64,000 nt of DNA from Struthio camelus (GCF_040807025.1 NC_090945.1:51213588-51277587), one strand, 5' to 3'; shown: positions 10,768-25,413, counted from the stretch's first letter. Notes: generated from the letters alone by a model not told the origin. A program made the numbers and translations.

Positions 10768-12171
10768 TAAAAGAGACAATTTCCACTTCAGGAATGTATG
10801 GTTACTTTAGAATTTTCAATACCAGTGTTTGCTTTTCCTAGTAATATTGTTACTGAATTATTGTTCTTGTATATACATCTTAGCTATCATTGCTGAAGGA
10901 AATTAAGCACCTGTCAATCACTCAGCTTTGTTCTTCTCACTTTGATTTACGAGGCATGCACATCACTGTACTGAATCAAGTCTCTCCTCTTTGAGACGCA
11001 TCCCAAGTGTATCATTTGTATACAACACAAACTGTCTAGCCTTCTGCTGTTCTGTATCTGCATCTGCTTACATTTGCTTGGAATCTCAGGAGACGAAAAA
11101 ACAAAGACATGTTTTGTAAAGAAGCACTTTAAAATGTCTAGTTTATGTCGCAATTAAAAAAATATGAGCTACTGGATCCCTGGAACAGACATAGTTACTT
11201 ATGTTTTCAACCCTCTCTCTAGTGGAAAATTGAATGGAATAATTTCCATTTTGCATTTATAAGTATTTTTTACTCTCAAGAAAGGGATTTTAAGTCCTGA
11301 GAGCAATTGCCAGGGAGCAGCAAGAGGGGGGCTGTTCCATACAGGAGAACAAGGAAGGAGCCTTAGGTGACTCCAGCAAAGGCAATGCCCTCCCCGCCAG
11401 GGCCCAGTTCCACAGCACCATGACAGGGAGGGCAGACAACAGCCCAGATAAGGCCACTGGGCAGGCCGGACAAGGTGAGGTGATGGTCAGGTTCAGGGCC
11501 CATCCAGGAGACAGGGCTGGAGACAAGCTGCCTACAACACAGCTCCAGGCTCCATCCAGGAAAATCGGTCAGGAACCTGGGACAGCAGGGGACAGGTTGC
11601 AGGACTGGTTGCAGTGGCACTTGTGACACTTTCGACCAGGTCTGGGTGCCCAGGTCTGAGCCTGAATGGAGCACCCAGGTCACTGGGCAGAGGGTGCGGC
11701 TGGTCAGGCCCTTTGAAGCTTTTTGGTGACCTCGGAGCCCTGACAGCAATACCAGTGGGCCTCCACTCTTACAGAAATATATGGCATGTTTCCAGTTGCA
11801 TGTCAACTGAGGTATTTTCGCCATACATTGAAAAAAACAGTGAACGGGGACCTAAGTTTCTCTGAGATTACATGATAGCTAGAGTTGGAAAAAGAGGTAC
11901 TGTGTGAAAAAGAGTCTAGAATAAGATATAATAGGCTTGCAACAGATGAACTGGTTTGTTTAGTACAACTTAATCTGTTTCTTATGCCATTTTTTCCAGT
12001 TCTGTGGCATTATATAGGTACCTTTTTATCTGAAGAAGTAACACATTGTATCATGCACAAAAGCAACTACTTCAAAGGTAAGAGCCTTCCCAGAAGTAAT
12101 AGGCCTAGGTTAGAGAGAAAAAACATATCTAGGGGGATTCCTGAAGACTGTAATCATTTGTAAGACAAATG
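10768..12171. other. No gene recognised; includes a G+C-richer block at about 11.29-11.76 kb
   Basis: A+T-rich sequence surrounds a G+C-richer, CpG-poor block rich in CAGG, CCAGG and GGACA words. Overlapping open frames run on both strands across the block (for example minus 11824-11363 and plus 11614-11865). None resembles a known protein and there are no convincing flanking splice sites. The block could be an unclassified dispersed repeat. A donor-like CAAAG|GTAAGA sits at 12077. Confidence 0.4.
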
Positions 12172-12186
12172 AAAAAAAAAAAAAAA
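12172..12186. repeat. A15 homopolymer
   Basis: Fifteen consecutive A on the plus strand. Shorter A runs follow near 12.40-12.43 kb. Confidence 0.9.
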
Positions 12187-12463
12187 CAGATTTATTTAGC
12201 TAGTACTCAAACAGACTGATGTCACAAATGAGCTGTACTGGCAGGGTTCTGGATAAAGATTCACAGCCTAAACTATGCTTTGGTCACTTTCATTATAATA
12301 GTTCTTCAACTTAGGAAGAAAGAAGTGAGGAAGTCATGAATTTAATGAGTTCCATGAAATGCAGGTCTTCTGAACAATGAGATACCTAAACAAGAAGAAA
12401 AAAATTTTAGGAGAAAAAAAAAAAACTTAGCAAAACTTCTACTGCAAAATAGAAAAGAGAAAA

Positions 12464-12516
12464 GATATGTATACATATATGCATATATGTGTGTGTATAT
12501 ATATATTTATATACAT
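12464..12516. repeat. TA/TG microsatellite
   Basis: Impure alternating pyrimidine-purine tract built from ATATGTATACATATATGCAT, GTGTGTGTATATATATAT and TTATATACAT segments. It is likely length-variable between individuals. Confidence 0.85.
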
Positions 12517-15500
12517 GAGAGAGTTTTGAGGGGAAAAAATTTCAAAAAATGGAAACAAAACTAGAAAGCCAGACTAAAAATAGCAGATGCATCTGTATAA
12601 CATATATTACTTTGTTGGTTTTGGAGGGTTTTTTCCTGTTTTTTTTGTATGAATGAGCAAAGCCTCCTTTTAGTTCATACTCAGAACATAAGAATTGCCA
12701 TTGCCACAGCACTAGAGTGTCAGTTTGAATTACAAAAAAATACGGACATAGAGGAATCTTATTAAAATAATAATCAGTCCAAGCAAAAAGAAGAGAACCT
12801 GGCCATAACAAATTCAGTTCGCTTACGTCAGGATGACAGAATGTAATTTCCTCAAATGAGAAGGTATCTACATAATGACACGAGACTGGAAAAAACAGCA
12901 TAAAAACAACAGCCAGATTAAATTGTACAAACTAAAGCCAGTTCATTTGCCACAAGTCCTGTTTCCTAATGTGAATTTTTGGTTACATGGTGCATTTTCC
13001 CCCTCCAAGCTATACATAAAGAAATTTGAATATTCACCAACATGCAACAGATAAATACTCATTGGGAAGTAAGTTTACTACTTGCTTCATATGAATGATC
13101 AGTATGAAGCTTTTCAAATTTGAGAGTCATTTAAACAAAACCATAAACATAGGGATGTTTGGCTGTTTGTTTTTGTTAAGGTAGTACAAACAAGTCAAGC
13201 ATGCTCATTTGTTGTGCACTGTTCTTCAGTGCACTTCTTCTAAGGGTCAGACAATGGCATCACACAAAAAAGATAAAGGGTTGCATTCTTTACTTCTAAA
13301 ATCTACTTGAGAACAGAAACTGCAAAGTATAAAGCTACATCATAGAAATAGGTAAATTGGTAACGTTCAGCCTGCTTAACTGAACATTCAGTAAAATATT
13401 ATACAGAGCAAGAGGAATCAGAAGTTATTATTATGTTTAAACTCCAACCGAGTAATGAAGAATCTGTGGCAAGAAATAACGTACCCTATCTTCAGTTTGA
13501 ATGTATCCTGAGGATAACGTTTTCTAGCTGACAAAAGGATTAAGCTGTTTTATTTGGTACAGCTTACAGCTCAGTAGAATATGTTGAACACAAAAACTAA
13601 GAGCAGTACCCAAAATAGTGCAAGATTACAGTATATTGGGAGTACTTGCTAGAAGTGACCTCCACATGCACAGCATATCTTCACATTCTTCACATACCCA
13701 CAACTCCACTCAACGACGAGTATTGGTGCACAAGTACTAGTTCAGGCCCAGGAGCCAGCCTCATGTCATGGCGAGAAACATCTGCTCTTAAAGGATTTCT
13801 AAAGCTAAGTGTTCTCACTTCCCCAAACCTGCCAGTCAAATAGTGCATTCCACCAACTGCAAGGATTCATTTAGACTCCTTCAATTCAATGTTAGTGCCT
13901 ACAGGGGCCAAAAAACAATTTGAGAAAGAACTGATGAGAATCAAGCTTCTTCTAAAAGACAGAGAGCTTGTATAGTGGTCTTGATGCTTTTAATTTTATA
14001 TTAGTGCCCGATATTAAAAGAAGTTTCAGCAAACCTCCATTCTTAGAAAACATCTGTGCATACTTGAACACATGTATAAACTCCGTCATTATCATCTTCA
14101 AGTAACACACATGTCACAGTGATTAAAAGATGCATGTAAACAAAACTGAGGTTTGGAAAGTATGGCCTTATATCTCACCTGCATACATCCATAAGCCAAA
14201 CAAGGGGAGCCTGCAAATGCCAGTGTGAGATGACAAGTCAGTAGGCCCTGCAGATTAGCAGCTGCATTGTTTCACCACAGAGCCAAGACTCACAGGAGCC
14301 ACCTGTGTAAACCAGCAAGTGTAAAAAGACACCAAGTTTTATCATTTTGTCCCATTTGCTACAAGAATATTCTCAGCTGTTACACCTCAGCTGGCACAGC
14401 TCCACACACGAGCAAGCACAGACTTCTGAAAAATTCCTTCCAACTCTCATGTGAAGCAAGCCAGTCCCACTGAGCTCTCCCACAACACACTGTGGAAAGA
14501 CTGGCTGCCCTGTTCCAGCACTTGGGAACTGTGGGAAGGGAGGACTAAGCACAATGTGCTCATGTTGGCAGCTGCAGTAACTCAGGTTTTAGCTTATATT
14601 CCTTCTTTGTTAGAGAACTGAAGTCACACACTCCCTAACTCTTCACTACAAGTTTGCGCTTAGAAAGGATGAGAGTTAGAGCCAACACACAGGTTAATGC
14701 TGGGGGAAGACGAGGCTTGGAAATATTTTTAATAAAAGGCTTGTGAATGCAGATAAGATCAGCATGGCCAACACATATTGCGCAACACTTTAATGGCATG
14801 CAAGTAAACTACTTCTTCGTTTGGGATAAAAGCCTGCATCCAGGGATTAAAAGAACATCTTGTCAAGGCCCTTCATCATAAATTACCTCTTGAAATGGAT
14901 GGAAACAAATCCACCCTCCTCACTGTTGGTATGATTCACTGAGTTACGTTGCATAACAAAACAAATAGGTCTGGCCTTTGAATAACAAATCTCCCTATTC
15001 AGAACTCCCCTGCACAGGGAATAGACATGGAAAAGAAAAGGCTAAATATTCCTTTCCTTGGTCAACTATTTATTAATAAGCAGAAAATAAGCATTGTTTG
15101 GCTTGTCCATGTCCTCATGAACCACCATTAATTGAATAACATGCTGAGCATACATCCAGTTGTCTACATAAAACAACTACTAATTACTGGCACAGTTTCC
15201 TTGCCAATAAGCGCTGGGTAATGTGGAGTTTGGCATAGCGCGTGGACCCAAGCAAGATTTAGAGATGGGACACTGAGTAGTTTTTTAAAATGAAGTTTCC
15301 TTGTCCCCACTGTCAAATAGCATGAGCTGCTCAAACCACACGCTTTCAACTTGGAGCTTCCCTGGCCTGCGCCACTGCCCTACTTAACAACACTTGCTTC
15401 TCAATCAGGGCCCCAGCTCGCCACCTCAGACACCTCACTTTATCACACACTCCGCTTTCATAGTGCTGGTCATTTCTGCCATCATTGCCACTCTGCATCT

Positions 15501-18500
15501 CCGTGCCGAGTCACGGCCCAGCCCGCACAGAGGGAGCCCTGGTGCCGTGCGGGGAGCCTCTGTCCCACACAGGGGCACACTCACCCCTACCACCTGCTCT
15601 CCCATGCAGTGTGCAGCAGTTTCCCAATTTTCCAGCTATATCAGTTTTCCCAATAAAAAGAAGTTAACATCACTTTTTGGGGGGTAGAGGCACGTCGAGC
15701 TCCACACTGAAAGAAGTTTAAACCAAATCAGAAACAGCCCTGGCTTAACATGAACTCGCTTGTCTTCAAGTACCACCACATTGCAACGGTACCATATCAA
15801 TGGCATATTTTAAACTGGTCAACAGATAATCATTCCTACCCACAAAGCATTCATTCACATTAGTCTTCTACAATGCCCACCATGTCTCCCTGGTTTTTTT
15901 TTCTCTCACAGTCACTTGATGACAAGGAGGTATCCAGCTCTCAAAACTACCATTTTTGTATTTATTTGGCCCATATTAAACTACAAGAAAAGGCACTTGG
16001 TTATTTCACTTATTCCTTTATTTCTTAGCAACCACTTGTTTCATCTCCACTTCTCTGTTTTCTGCACAGCAAAGTTTTTTTCCTCTACATTAGTCTGCAT
16101 GGCATCACCTCAAAATGCTAACCAGGTTTTCTCCATACTAACAAATGTTTCAATTGTATGACACTCATACTTTTATGATACTTAAGTTTTGCTTTTTATT
16201 GTAAGAATCATTAAGTATGACAGCCTTTGCCTCTATCAAACTTCATGATCTCAATTAGGAAGCAGAAATAGGACTCACCAACCAACTCTAGAAGCCCTCG
16301 ATGCCACCATACAACCCAGTAAGATCATTGCTTTTTAATGGCTAGAACCTGTTCACAACAGAGTTGTATAGCATCTCTGAAAATAAATGACGAGCCAGAA
16401 ACTGGGTCACTAGACACATTTTTCACAGGGCAAAAGCAGCATATATATAATCTCCCCAGCTGGAGAGAGAAATAGAGTTAGAGGAGAAGAAATTAAGAAA
16501 CCAACAGGGTGGACAATGATTTTCAGTTCAGATTACAACCCGAAGTTTAATTTTAAAGTAACAATTACTTAAGCTTGATTAAGCCAAACTTGAGTTTAGA
16601 TTAGCTAAACTAAAAGCAGCATTTTACTTCAAAATTTATAGGCATTTTACAATTTCTTTTCCTATTTGACCCGCCCCCACTCACAATTTGTTATTTTAAG
16701 TTAATTAATATTATAAAGATGATTAAAGAGAACTCATAAGATTGATCCATTTTAAATAGTGATTTTAATCTATGCTCCCTGCAAGAGCAGCCAACAATGC
16801 CTGAAATATCTGGTCACCGTAACAGTATTTCTGGATGCGGACACCTCTGAGAAGCCATTTGGAAAGCCAGCAGACAAGTGCTCTTACCAGAGATGACAAC
16901 GTGTAAAGAACAGGGATCTTGTGTCAGTCACAAGCATTTTTTATACTCTAAAACAGACTGCTCTGCCAGAGCACTTCAGTGCCCTACTGGGCTCTATTTG
17001 TTTCTCTATTGAGAGGTCAGCACTTGCTCTTGCTTGCTGGCACACATTGCTTTTGTGTAAAAAGGGCAACAGGTGGCAACGCTCGCTCGCCCCAAGGTCA
17101 TGGAGAAATACGGTCCGTTTGCCTGGTCACGTAGGTGATAGGTGAACACAAAACTGCATTCAGTTTCCCACCTCACCTGTGTAACAGCAGTACTGCTGTA
17201 GTTTAAGTTGCAGTTTCCATTATAAGAGGATTTGCTGAATGAACTTCAAAACCACACATTTTGGGTAGATATTTTTCTCTACTTTTATTTGTCCAAAAGG
17301 TACTGTGGCAAATAAGGACCAAGGGGATTAGTGTGGAGAGCTAGAAAAAAATATCGTGACTCAAGTAGACTTGCAGCTGAAATTGCTAGGAGTTGAAATA
17401 CATTATTTGGCACAAATTACTGAGGAATGCAGTAAAACTGAGTTATGAAAAATTGGAAATTTTCTAATAAGCACAGACAGCTAAGTTTTTGCTTACTTGT
17501 TTTTAAGCTTAGGTCATTAACTGTACACCGATAAGGTTAGATGTATCTTCTGTAACTGCTCTTTTTAGTAACAGAAAGATGTGCATTGGCTAGTTCCCAG
17601 TGTGTCTTCCTGCTAACCCCCAAACTTTCCAGTTGTTTAGGAAATCTCAGATGTGGTAAAAGGATCTGCATCCTTTTACTTCTCCTCCTGGTTTTGCCAC
17701 CAAAGGAAATTGCAAATGCGCATCTCGCATACACTCACATTTTAAGAGAGTCTATGCAAAATTCCCTTTGCTTTCTTTGCAGAAAACGGCATTGCAACTT
17801 AACAGGCAATACAATACAGAGGTAACCTTTAGTTAGCAGTTTAGAGACTAGCTATTAACAAAACAGCTAAAGAAAAACAATCCAAGAGCTAGTAACCTCT
17901 CCAGAAAGTGGGATGGTATTTTTCTCCTCATAGCAACTGCTCTGTAGTTTTCTCCTCATATCAAATTCTCTGTAATGGCACAGTTCCACTCTGCCTTCAA
18001 CTGGCACATTATCTTTTCAGATCTGGCTTCAGCACACTCCTGCAGATAAGCACACATGGTCTACACATTCTATATACCCTTTGAACAGGGGCAGGAAAGA
18101 AAGTAATGTTACCAGGCACATCCTGCAAGCAAGTCTCTCTTTACCAAGCACAGGCTCATCGTAAACTGTCAGTGATAGCTGCTGAAGCAGAATGGAGTGT
18201 TTTAGCTTTTAGAAATATGATTTTATTCATTTTCATTTAGTACACTAAATATTCTCTTTTTCTATTGAAAGGCTTGTAGAATGTAACTTCTTTTCAACTA
18301 TATCTACTCCACTAAGTGCAGAAAAATCCCCTGTCAAACCCCAGGCTACAGTCCCTGGAAGAGTTATAACTATGCTGAGTTATCAGAGATCTTGCTTTCA
18401 CAGGCATGAAAGGACCTCTATCACATTCCCAGAAAGCAGTAGAGGATATGGCTTTGCCCCAAGCAGAGAAGTTCTTCCTATCACAAGGGTTCAGTCCACC

Positions 18501-20330
18501 CTTGTGTGGAATGTAACAAAAAAATTTGCAGCATCCAGCAACACTACACAACCATTTAGAACATGAAGTAAAAACTACATCTTCCCGAACTTCAGGCAAA
18601 TCTACCCAGCCAAAGCTTGACAACAAATGCTCCCTGAAATTTATCACCTACTATAGCATAGGATCACGAACCACAAAGAAATTTGACGAGTTAATTTTGT
18701 AAGACTCATGAAATGGAAACACAAAGAGGAAAAAAATTAGGACATCATCTTCACCCTTCTTCAATAAGCCCAACACAGCCCATTTACAGCAATGGTCTTC
18801 TCATTATCATTATAGTAACTAATTAGTTAGAATCAATTTTTAGTATTCCTTTAGTGTGGTAACATATGCATATGAACACTGGTGCTAACTAATAGTCTCA
18901 TCCAACTTCTACCGGAGCTGATGAAAATCTTTCCACTAACTTCAACAGAATTTACATTAGGATATAAACAATTCACATTGGGTGTAGTGTGCTGCCTAAA
19001 TCTACTGCTATTTAGTGAGGTTTTACTTACAGTAAGATGGCATCCGTTTTCCACATTCTTAGTTATATCGACCCTTTCTACCACCACATTTTAAACTCAC
19101 ATAGAACTTAAGTGTGTTAATACATTTTTAAAGCGCAAGTTCTCTGGTAAAGATTTCTTTCAGCATCCTGAAAGGATTTACACAAAGTTTTATAGTATTA
19201 CTGCAAATTGGTTTGATCCAGGTTTCTCTGACAACCTGACTTCAAGCATGCATACTCTTCATGACACAAAAAATATTTCTCAAATAACTGTACTTGAACT
19301 TTTCCACTGACACAGCCAGTACAGGTGTTTCTCCCATATTAAGCCTTTATGTTCTAGTGTTCCTTACACACACAAGCATACACATACAAAATATACAAGC
19401 ATAGAAGCAAGTCAGGCGTGAGACAGAAAATACAGTAATTAACATTTGAATTTCTGTCTGCCTAGTAGGTTATGCCCTACTAGCAATTTTCCCGCTTTAG
19501 TTTTTAAGCTGTTGGGATATCAGAATAGATTTTTCTATTCTTTTCAGAATTCTTTCTTAACAGATTTCCCTGTATTCTCACATACTGAATACAAAGCATC
19601 AAAGGATGTTCAGTTTGCTTTTTTGTCCTGCTTGATCGTAGCAACAATATAACTTCTAACAACATCAGATATTAGGGATTCTCAACTCATAAAACCTGAG
19701 ATATAGTTCCCTATTATCCACCATTATCCACATTTCACAGAGGAGGAGGTCCAACATATACATTACCTTGCTTAAGGCCATACGCTGTTTTGTAGAGTCA
19801 GGACTGCAGCTATAGTATTTTGAAGCCATGACCCATTCACTAGCAACAAGAATACCTGCCTGTCTTTATCTAGGGTCTGAGACAGACACCCACCATTTCT
19901 TTACTAGTTCCTCTCCTCCTGCACTTATCTGATCTATGATCAGCTGAAATCAAAGGAAAGGTTTCCAGTGATTGCAGTGAGTAGTGGAATGGATGCAAAC
20001 AGAAACTGCACACAGGAGGTAGGATTGCGAACACAGACCAGTTCTGGAATAGCAGCACTGTCCTCCAGAGCAGAGACTTCTTTACGAAGCATGCAAATAC
20101 AAAAGGGCCTCCTCATCAAATTGGGTAGCACCTCTAGTTAGAAAAAGAGGAGTCTAGATCTTGGGAAGCAGAACTTTAGATACTTTTAGATACTTTTTGT
20201 TTTCATGGTTTTGATTCACCAAGACCACAGTTGCATAACTAATTAAATACGCAATCATCCTCAGGAAACAGAAACGTAAAACAAATTCACGGTGAAATGT
20301 CAAAAGCATTGTTTCAAATTGATTGGAAGT
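12517..20330. other. No gene recognised; non-coding DNA
   Basis: Long A+T-leaning sequence with only scattered short chance frames. Minor structure: a two-copy imperfect 28-bp repeat near 17922-17976 sharing TTCTCCTCATA, and a weak CTCF-like match GCAACAGGTGGCAAC (12/15) at 17066-17080. I found no exon with both splice sites and a supported frame. Confidence 0.45.
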
Positions 20331-20352
20331 TACTTACATCTTTCAGGTAAGT
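20325..20352 (+). promoter_or_regulatory. Candidate recursive splice site (zero-length exon)
   Basis: A 3' splice site-like run TTACTTACATCTTTCAG is directly joined to GTAAGTATAG, giving CAG|GTAAGT with the junction at 20346/20347. An acceptor fused to a full-consensus donor is the signature of recursive splice sites in long introns. The pyrimidine tract here is short and interrupted. It is meaningful only if this region is transcribed on the plus strand as an intron. Confidence 0.3.
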
Positions 20353-23300
20353 ATAGCACTCTAATTCAAAGATTTATGTAACTATTTTGCCGCATCAAAA
20401 CTCTTTACCAAAGACTCCCAGTCAAATAGAAACAAGCTGAATTACGATGCTCAGAGACTCTCAGGATCTCAAACAGGTTAGTCTGATAATCTTGGTCCTA
20501 CTTCCACTGAAATCTAAGAAAAGATACCCACTGCTGTCAACGCAGTAAGGTTTGGTAAAAAGAAGGCCTCCTCCAATTTTTTTTCCACATTTGCTCTTTG
20601 AACAAATTTAGGCTTAAATCCCTGCTTAAAAAAATATATCAAAAATTGTTCTTCTTCCTTAGACACTCTTGTTCAGCTCAATGCACATTTGTTGCTTCTT
20701 TCAGTAATTTTCTGGCAGAAAAGTGTTCCAGCTTCTGCGTAATGGAAAGTGTTCCTTTATAAAACCACAGATTAGGGCCCATTTTTTTCTTAGAAGGTGG
20801 GAAGAAGGCCAAAGGAGAGAAGTTGAGGTCAGTGGGGAGAACTGGGGGTTTTTTGCAGCCCTCTTAAATTCCCGTTTCTCCTGCAGGAGTCACATTTCTG
20901 GTCTGCTTCCTTCTAAATAGAAAATTGATTCTTTTCCAAAACAAGCAAACAAATGGTTTTTATTTTACTCTTTCAGGTCATAGAAAATCACTTCCTTGTG
21001 ACAGATAAATCAAGATTAGTAATTCTCCTTCCTGTTTGCAAATATTAGAAATAAGCTTAGAACTCATATGCTCTCTTTCAAGGCTGTCATGAAACATTCA
21101 TTTTCAACATGATCTAAACTTGAAGATTTTCATGTTCCTTTACTTGTTTTATTCATACACTGTTTGTGTGCCCCCATTTGAAGTAGACTTATTTAGAAAA
21201 CTACATGCATTTAATAATACCAGACTTGCTACAAATTTCACAAGTAATAAGAATACTTTGGTCGAATGGAAAGAAAAAAATGCTCAACCAATACCCAGGC
21301 TTGTCAAATGACCAACACAGTGGGGAATAGTCTCGTTTATATGTACAACATCTGAAAGTACATAGTGGAAATGACTTTCACAAAGATTAAGGAGTGATGT
21401 TTAATCAAAAGATCTCTGCATAGCTTAGATGCATATGACTGGTAGCATTTTATCCTGACTGAAAAGGTTCACAAATAAGCACAGTACATAGCGACTACAC
21501 ACCTTAGCAGTATTTCAACATCGTAACTAAAGCATCAGATATCTAAGAGTATATCCATCTTAAGTTTCATTAGGCTGCTTGTTATTATAATATCTGAGCA
21601 CTTTCCAAGTAGAGTCAATAGCAACAGCAAAATCTTTGCATTGTGGATAGGAAAAGAATCTTGTCAGGGTAAACACACTACTTTATGAGAAGGATTTCTG
21701 TTAACATCTTAATCAGTTTCCTTCCTTGTTTTTTGTTCCAGTAAGAGCCTGTGCAGTGACGTTCTGCATGCCATTATGACACTCTAACCACTATTGCCAG
21801 GAGGAGTCCTTTCCTCTGTTACTCTGCTACACTAATACCAGACCTTCTATATCAGGACTATGGGCCAGTCTTGAAATCAGCATTTATTCTACTGCATGAG
21901 ACATTATCAAATGTGTATATATATGGTTTCCATATAATACATTGGTAAATTGTGGACCAAGTCCAAGATGAAGAAAGTTCAAAACAATGTTTAAGTGAGG
22001 CTCCTGTAGGGGGCTATGTTATGTAACCAATAACAGGCTTGAGCTGACACACAGGCACTGCAGGATAGCCCAAATCCCAGACTGAAAAAACAGCAAAGCA
22101 GCAAGGATTTCTGAGACCAACATCACCAGGTTACCTAAAATCACCATATACTCAACCCATTTTTGCAACAGGGCAGTAGAATCCCTTAGGGTGCTACCAT
22201 CACATCTGGACTGGGAATCACTTGCACTTTGGCTCTCAGGAGCATGGCTGAGAGCCAGCAGAGATAAATCAGAAAGGAAGACTTTCATGTGCAGCTGGTG
22301 GGTTACGCAAGGTTATAAGGAAAGAAAAATCAAGGACCTTTCTGCAAGCTAGGAGTAATCATCTTTCTCATGACAAAGCCTCGGATCCCCATGTTCAAAA
22401 CTCTGACCCATGGAAGCCTCCAGAAGCTTTTTATCCAGGCCTCACAGGCAGCTTATTTGCATCCTGATAAGGTGCAGTAAAATACAGGAAGTATAGCCAT
22501 AAAGTAAATAAAATCTACCCAAGTGAGTAAGGGCTACAGAAACATCTCTTAGCTGGTGCTATCAGTGGCACAAAACAATCAGATAATCGGCAAGATTAGC
22601 CCAGAGCTGATATCCTACTTAAATAAACCAGTCCAGATGGCTTTGAACTGCTGACTATCCAGCACCATTACATAGAACAAGCAGGACACGAGAAGCTCAG
22701 TGAACACAGTTCACTCCTTGCAGTCATTAAGAGCTACAGAGGTAGCACAACTTGGCTTTCAGTGGTCATTTATTATCAGCTTGTTGCCGTGGAACACAGC
22801 ACAGCCCTGCAGACATCTCTGCTCTCCAGTCCGAATCCTAGTCTGTGATTTAGATGTATTCCCCTCCAAGAGGGCAAAACGAAGACGCCGGTTGGCAGGC
22901 TATACAGGACTGAGTGCAGATCACTTCTAAGCGAACAGCAACAGATGAGGAATGAACAACAATTTGCCTTTGCTTTAAGCTCCAACCCAGCACTGCTGTG
23001 TTAGTGCAGAGGGTTGTTCATTGTCATTTGTTGCCATTATAAGGCAGAAGTCAATTACTGTTATCCCTACCTTTTTGCACAACAGAAAAAGCAGAGATGT
23101 CTCCAACCCCAGGGAGTTCTTCTAACACTGCTTGGCCTCTGCAGCATCCCTGACTGTCTGGCAATGCCTTAAGGCACAGTCAAATGCCAAACACGAGATG
23201 TCATTGCATTTGACCCCTCCCCAATTCCTTCAAAAGGGCATGCAGTTTTCTCCTCAAAAAGCTTACAAACATTTGTATGAAAGGCTAAACTTCCAAAACT

Positions 23301-25413
23301 GTTAAGTTCTGGAAGAAATTAGGATCAATAATTGTTCTTTCCAGCAGTCTTCTCTTTTACATAATGAACTGAGCCAAAAGTGAAGTTCAAGCACCCCCAG
23401 GCTTCCAAAGACACATGAAATCACATTGATCTTTTGCAGTCACAGATTGCTCATCCCTAGCCCACTTCCCAGCCTCAGTTACACACTAACTTCATTTCTG
23501 AAACTTCATACAGGATACCATGCTGCTTGCACACATCACCTGTTGAAAGGCCAAGCAACTGATCATTACTTTGCTGGAAAGGCCATAATATTAGCTCATC
23601 TTGATATCTATATGTTGCTGGTTTATATTCCACAAATCTGTTTGTGGAAGGATACATTCAATCTGCACATTCAAAAATCGGCATCAACTTACATTGTACA
23701 ATGTGTGGCTCAACAAGCTCTGGACTCATGAGTTCCACTGGCAAGCTTCCTTATTTTGTTTTTACTCCTTTGCCAGTTATGCTACCATCTTATAGGAAAT
23801 GCATTTGCGTTTTCATTAGGAAATAAATAGTGCAAGGCATTCACAGACAGATGAGTTATGAAATCTCATAAATACCTAGAGCCTTTTACCATCAAAGCAC
23901 TTTACAATCAGTAATAAACCTCCTGGCGAGACAAGAATGAGTAATACAGCGCTTGGTTAGACCTGAAGACAGACAGCTCCAGATGCCTTCTGACTGATAG
24001 GAAGGGCTATTCTGTCAGTGTTACATGTAAGCAAACAATCAGCAATCTTAATTATTTATGGTTCCCTTTTTATGGTAGATCCCAGTGGGTTAAAATGAAA
24101 ACCAGGACATTATCATGAAACAAACAAACAAAAAAAAACAATCTCATGCACACAGGAAGAACAACACCGGCGCTTGGGCAACAGGGACAAGGCAAAAAAG
24201 CTCTCCAGATTTTCAGCGGGTGTGGCATTTCAACAGTGCCAAGGCACGTGATCACTAGCCCTTGGGGGAAACAGCTCTGCAAAATCATGGAAAACTAGAG
24301 GGAACACCCACAACAAGATAGGGCAGCAATGTTTTAAGAGCTGTGACACAGTCCACCACACACAACAGCCAGAGCTCAACAGCAGTGGACAGCATGACAG
24401 TGAAGACAGTCATGACTACATCTCCAAGCCCTTACCCCACCGATGTAACAACCACAACTATGATCAATCCTTTAACATGGCTCTGTGCACAGTAGTCCAT
24501 TGCTCCTGACTAGCCCGGTTAGCAAGGAAAAAACTCCATGACTACCTAAACAAAATGCTAGCTACAGTAAAATGTTAAAAGAAGGTATTAAAATAACTCC
24601 TACTCCCCTGGATTAGCTTTATCAGCTTATTCCGTGTGGATTTCTAGTGCTTCGTTTGTATTGCCCACCTACACCCACACGGCACAGGTGCCCTGTCTAA
24701 AGACAGTGGAGTAGGGAACCCACACCGCTACAAAGTAACTGAAAAAATAACAGGTTGGAAATTATTTTCCATTTTAAACTGTAACTGTCCAGTAATTAAG
24801 TATCACTTGCTTCCTTTTTCCTTATTACAGATACCCATAGTAATGGGGACTTCATTAGAGATTTAGCCCCTCACCCCCAACTCTAAATCCACCATGTCAA
24901 AACGCAGCTCTCACATTTCTGCAGCGCAGCCATCTGCTGCATAAATTCAACGAGAGTGGCAGAGGTCCACTGAATCTTTGGCACTTTCCCTCACTTCTGG
25001 GTAAAAATTCTACTTTGGAGCCAGTTCAGGGATTTTATATGTTAATAAATAGTGAAGGCAGAAAGTGCTTAGGGTTAATTTGTTTCCAGATTGGCTATTC
25101 TCTCCTTTCCTGCATAAAAAAATGAACACCAGTGCAGAAGGACTGTTCTTACAGCAGACATCTCTTCAGGAAGGAACGCTTTACAGAGGTCCAGAGCAGG
25201 CTGCATTCTGAATTCACCCACTCTGGCTCCAAGTTTGTTCTATAGCTTCGCCACCAACTTTACAGCCACATTGCTCGTAAGCACTTCACGCTGAAACATA
25301 TACCCAAGACTTCAACCATACATTTATTCATCAACGTTCCCTGCAAAAGCCCAAGAAAAATAGTATTTGTTCAGGTTTTTAAATGCACTGGTATATTTGT
25401 TCAACGAAATGTC
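20353..25413. other. No gene recognised; non-coding DNA
   Basis: A+T-leaning sequence with short chance frames only. A CTCF-like match CCTGTAGGGGGCTAT (12/15, plus) is at 22003-22017. A direct repeat of CTTTTAGATA lies just upstream near 20.18 kb. No RNA gene or coding exon was seen. Confidence 0.45.

Noticed and set aside
11363..11824. Minus-strand open frame of 153 codons
   Set aside because: It lies in a locally G+C-rich block with frames open on both strands and resembles no protein I know.
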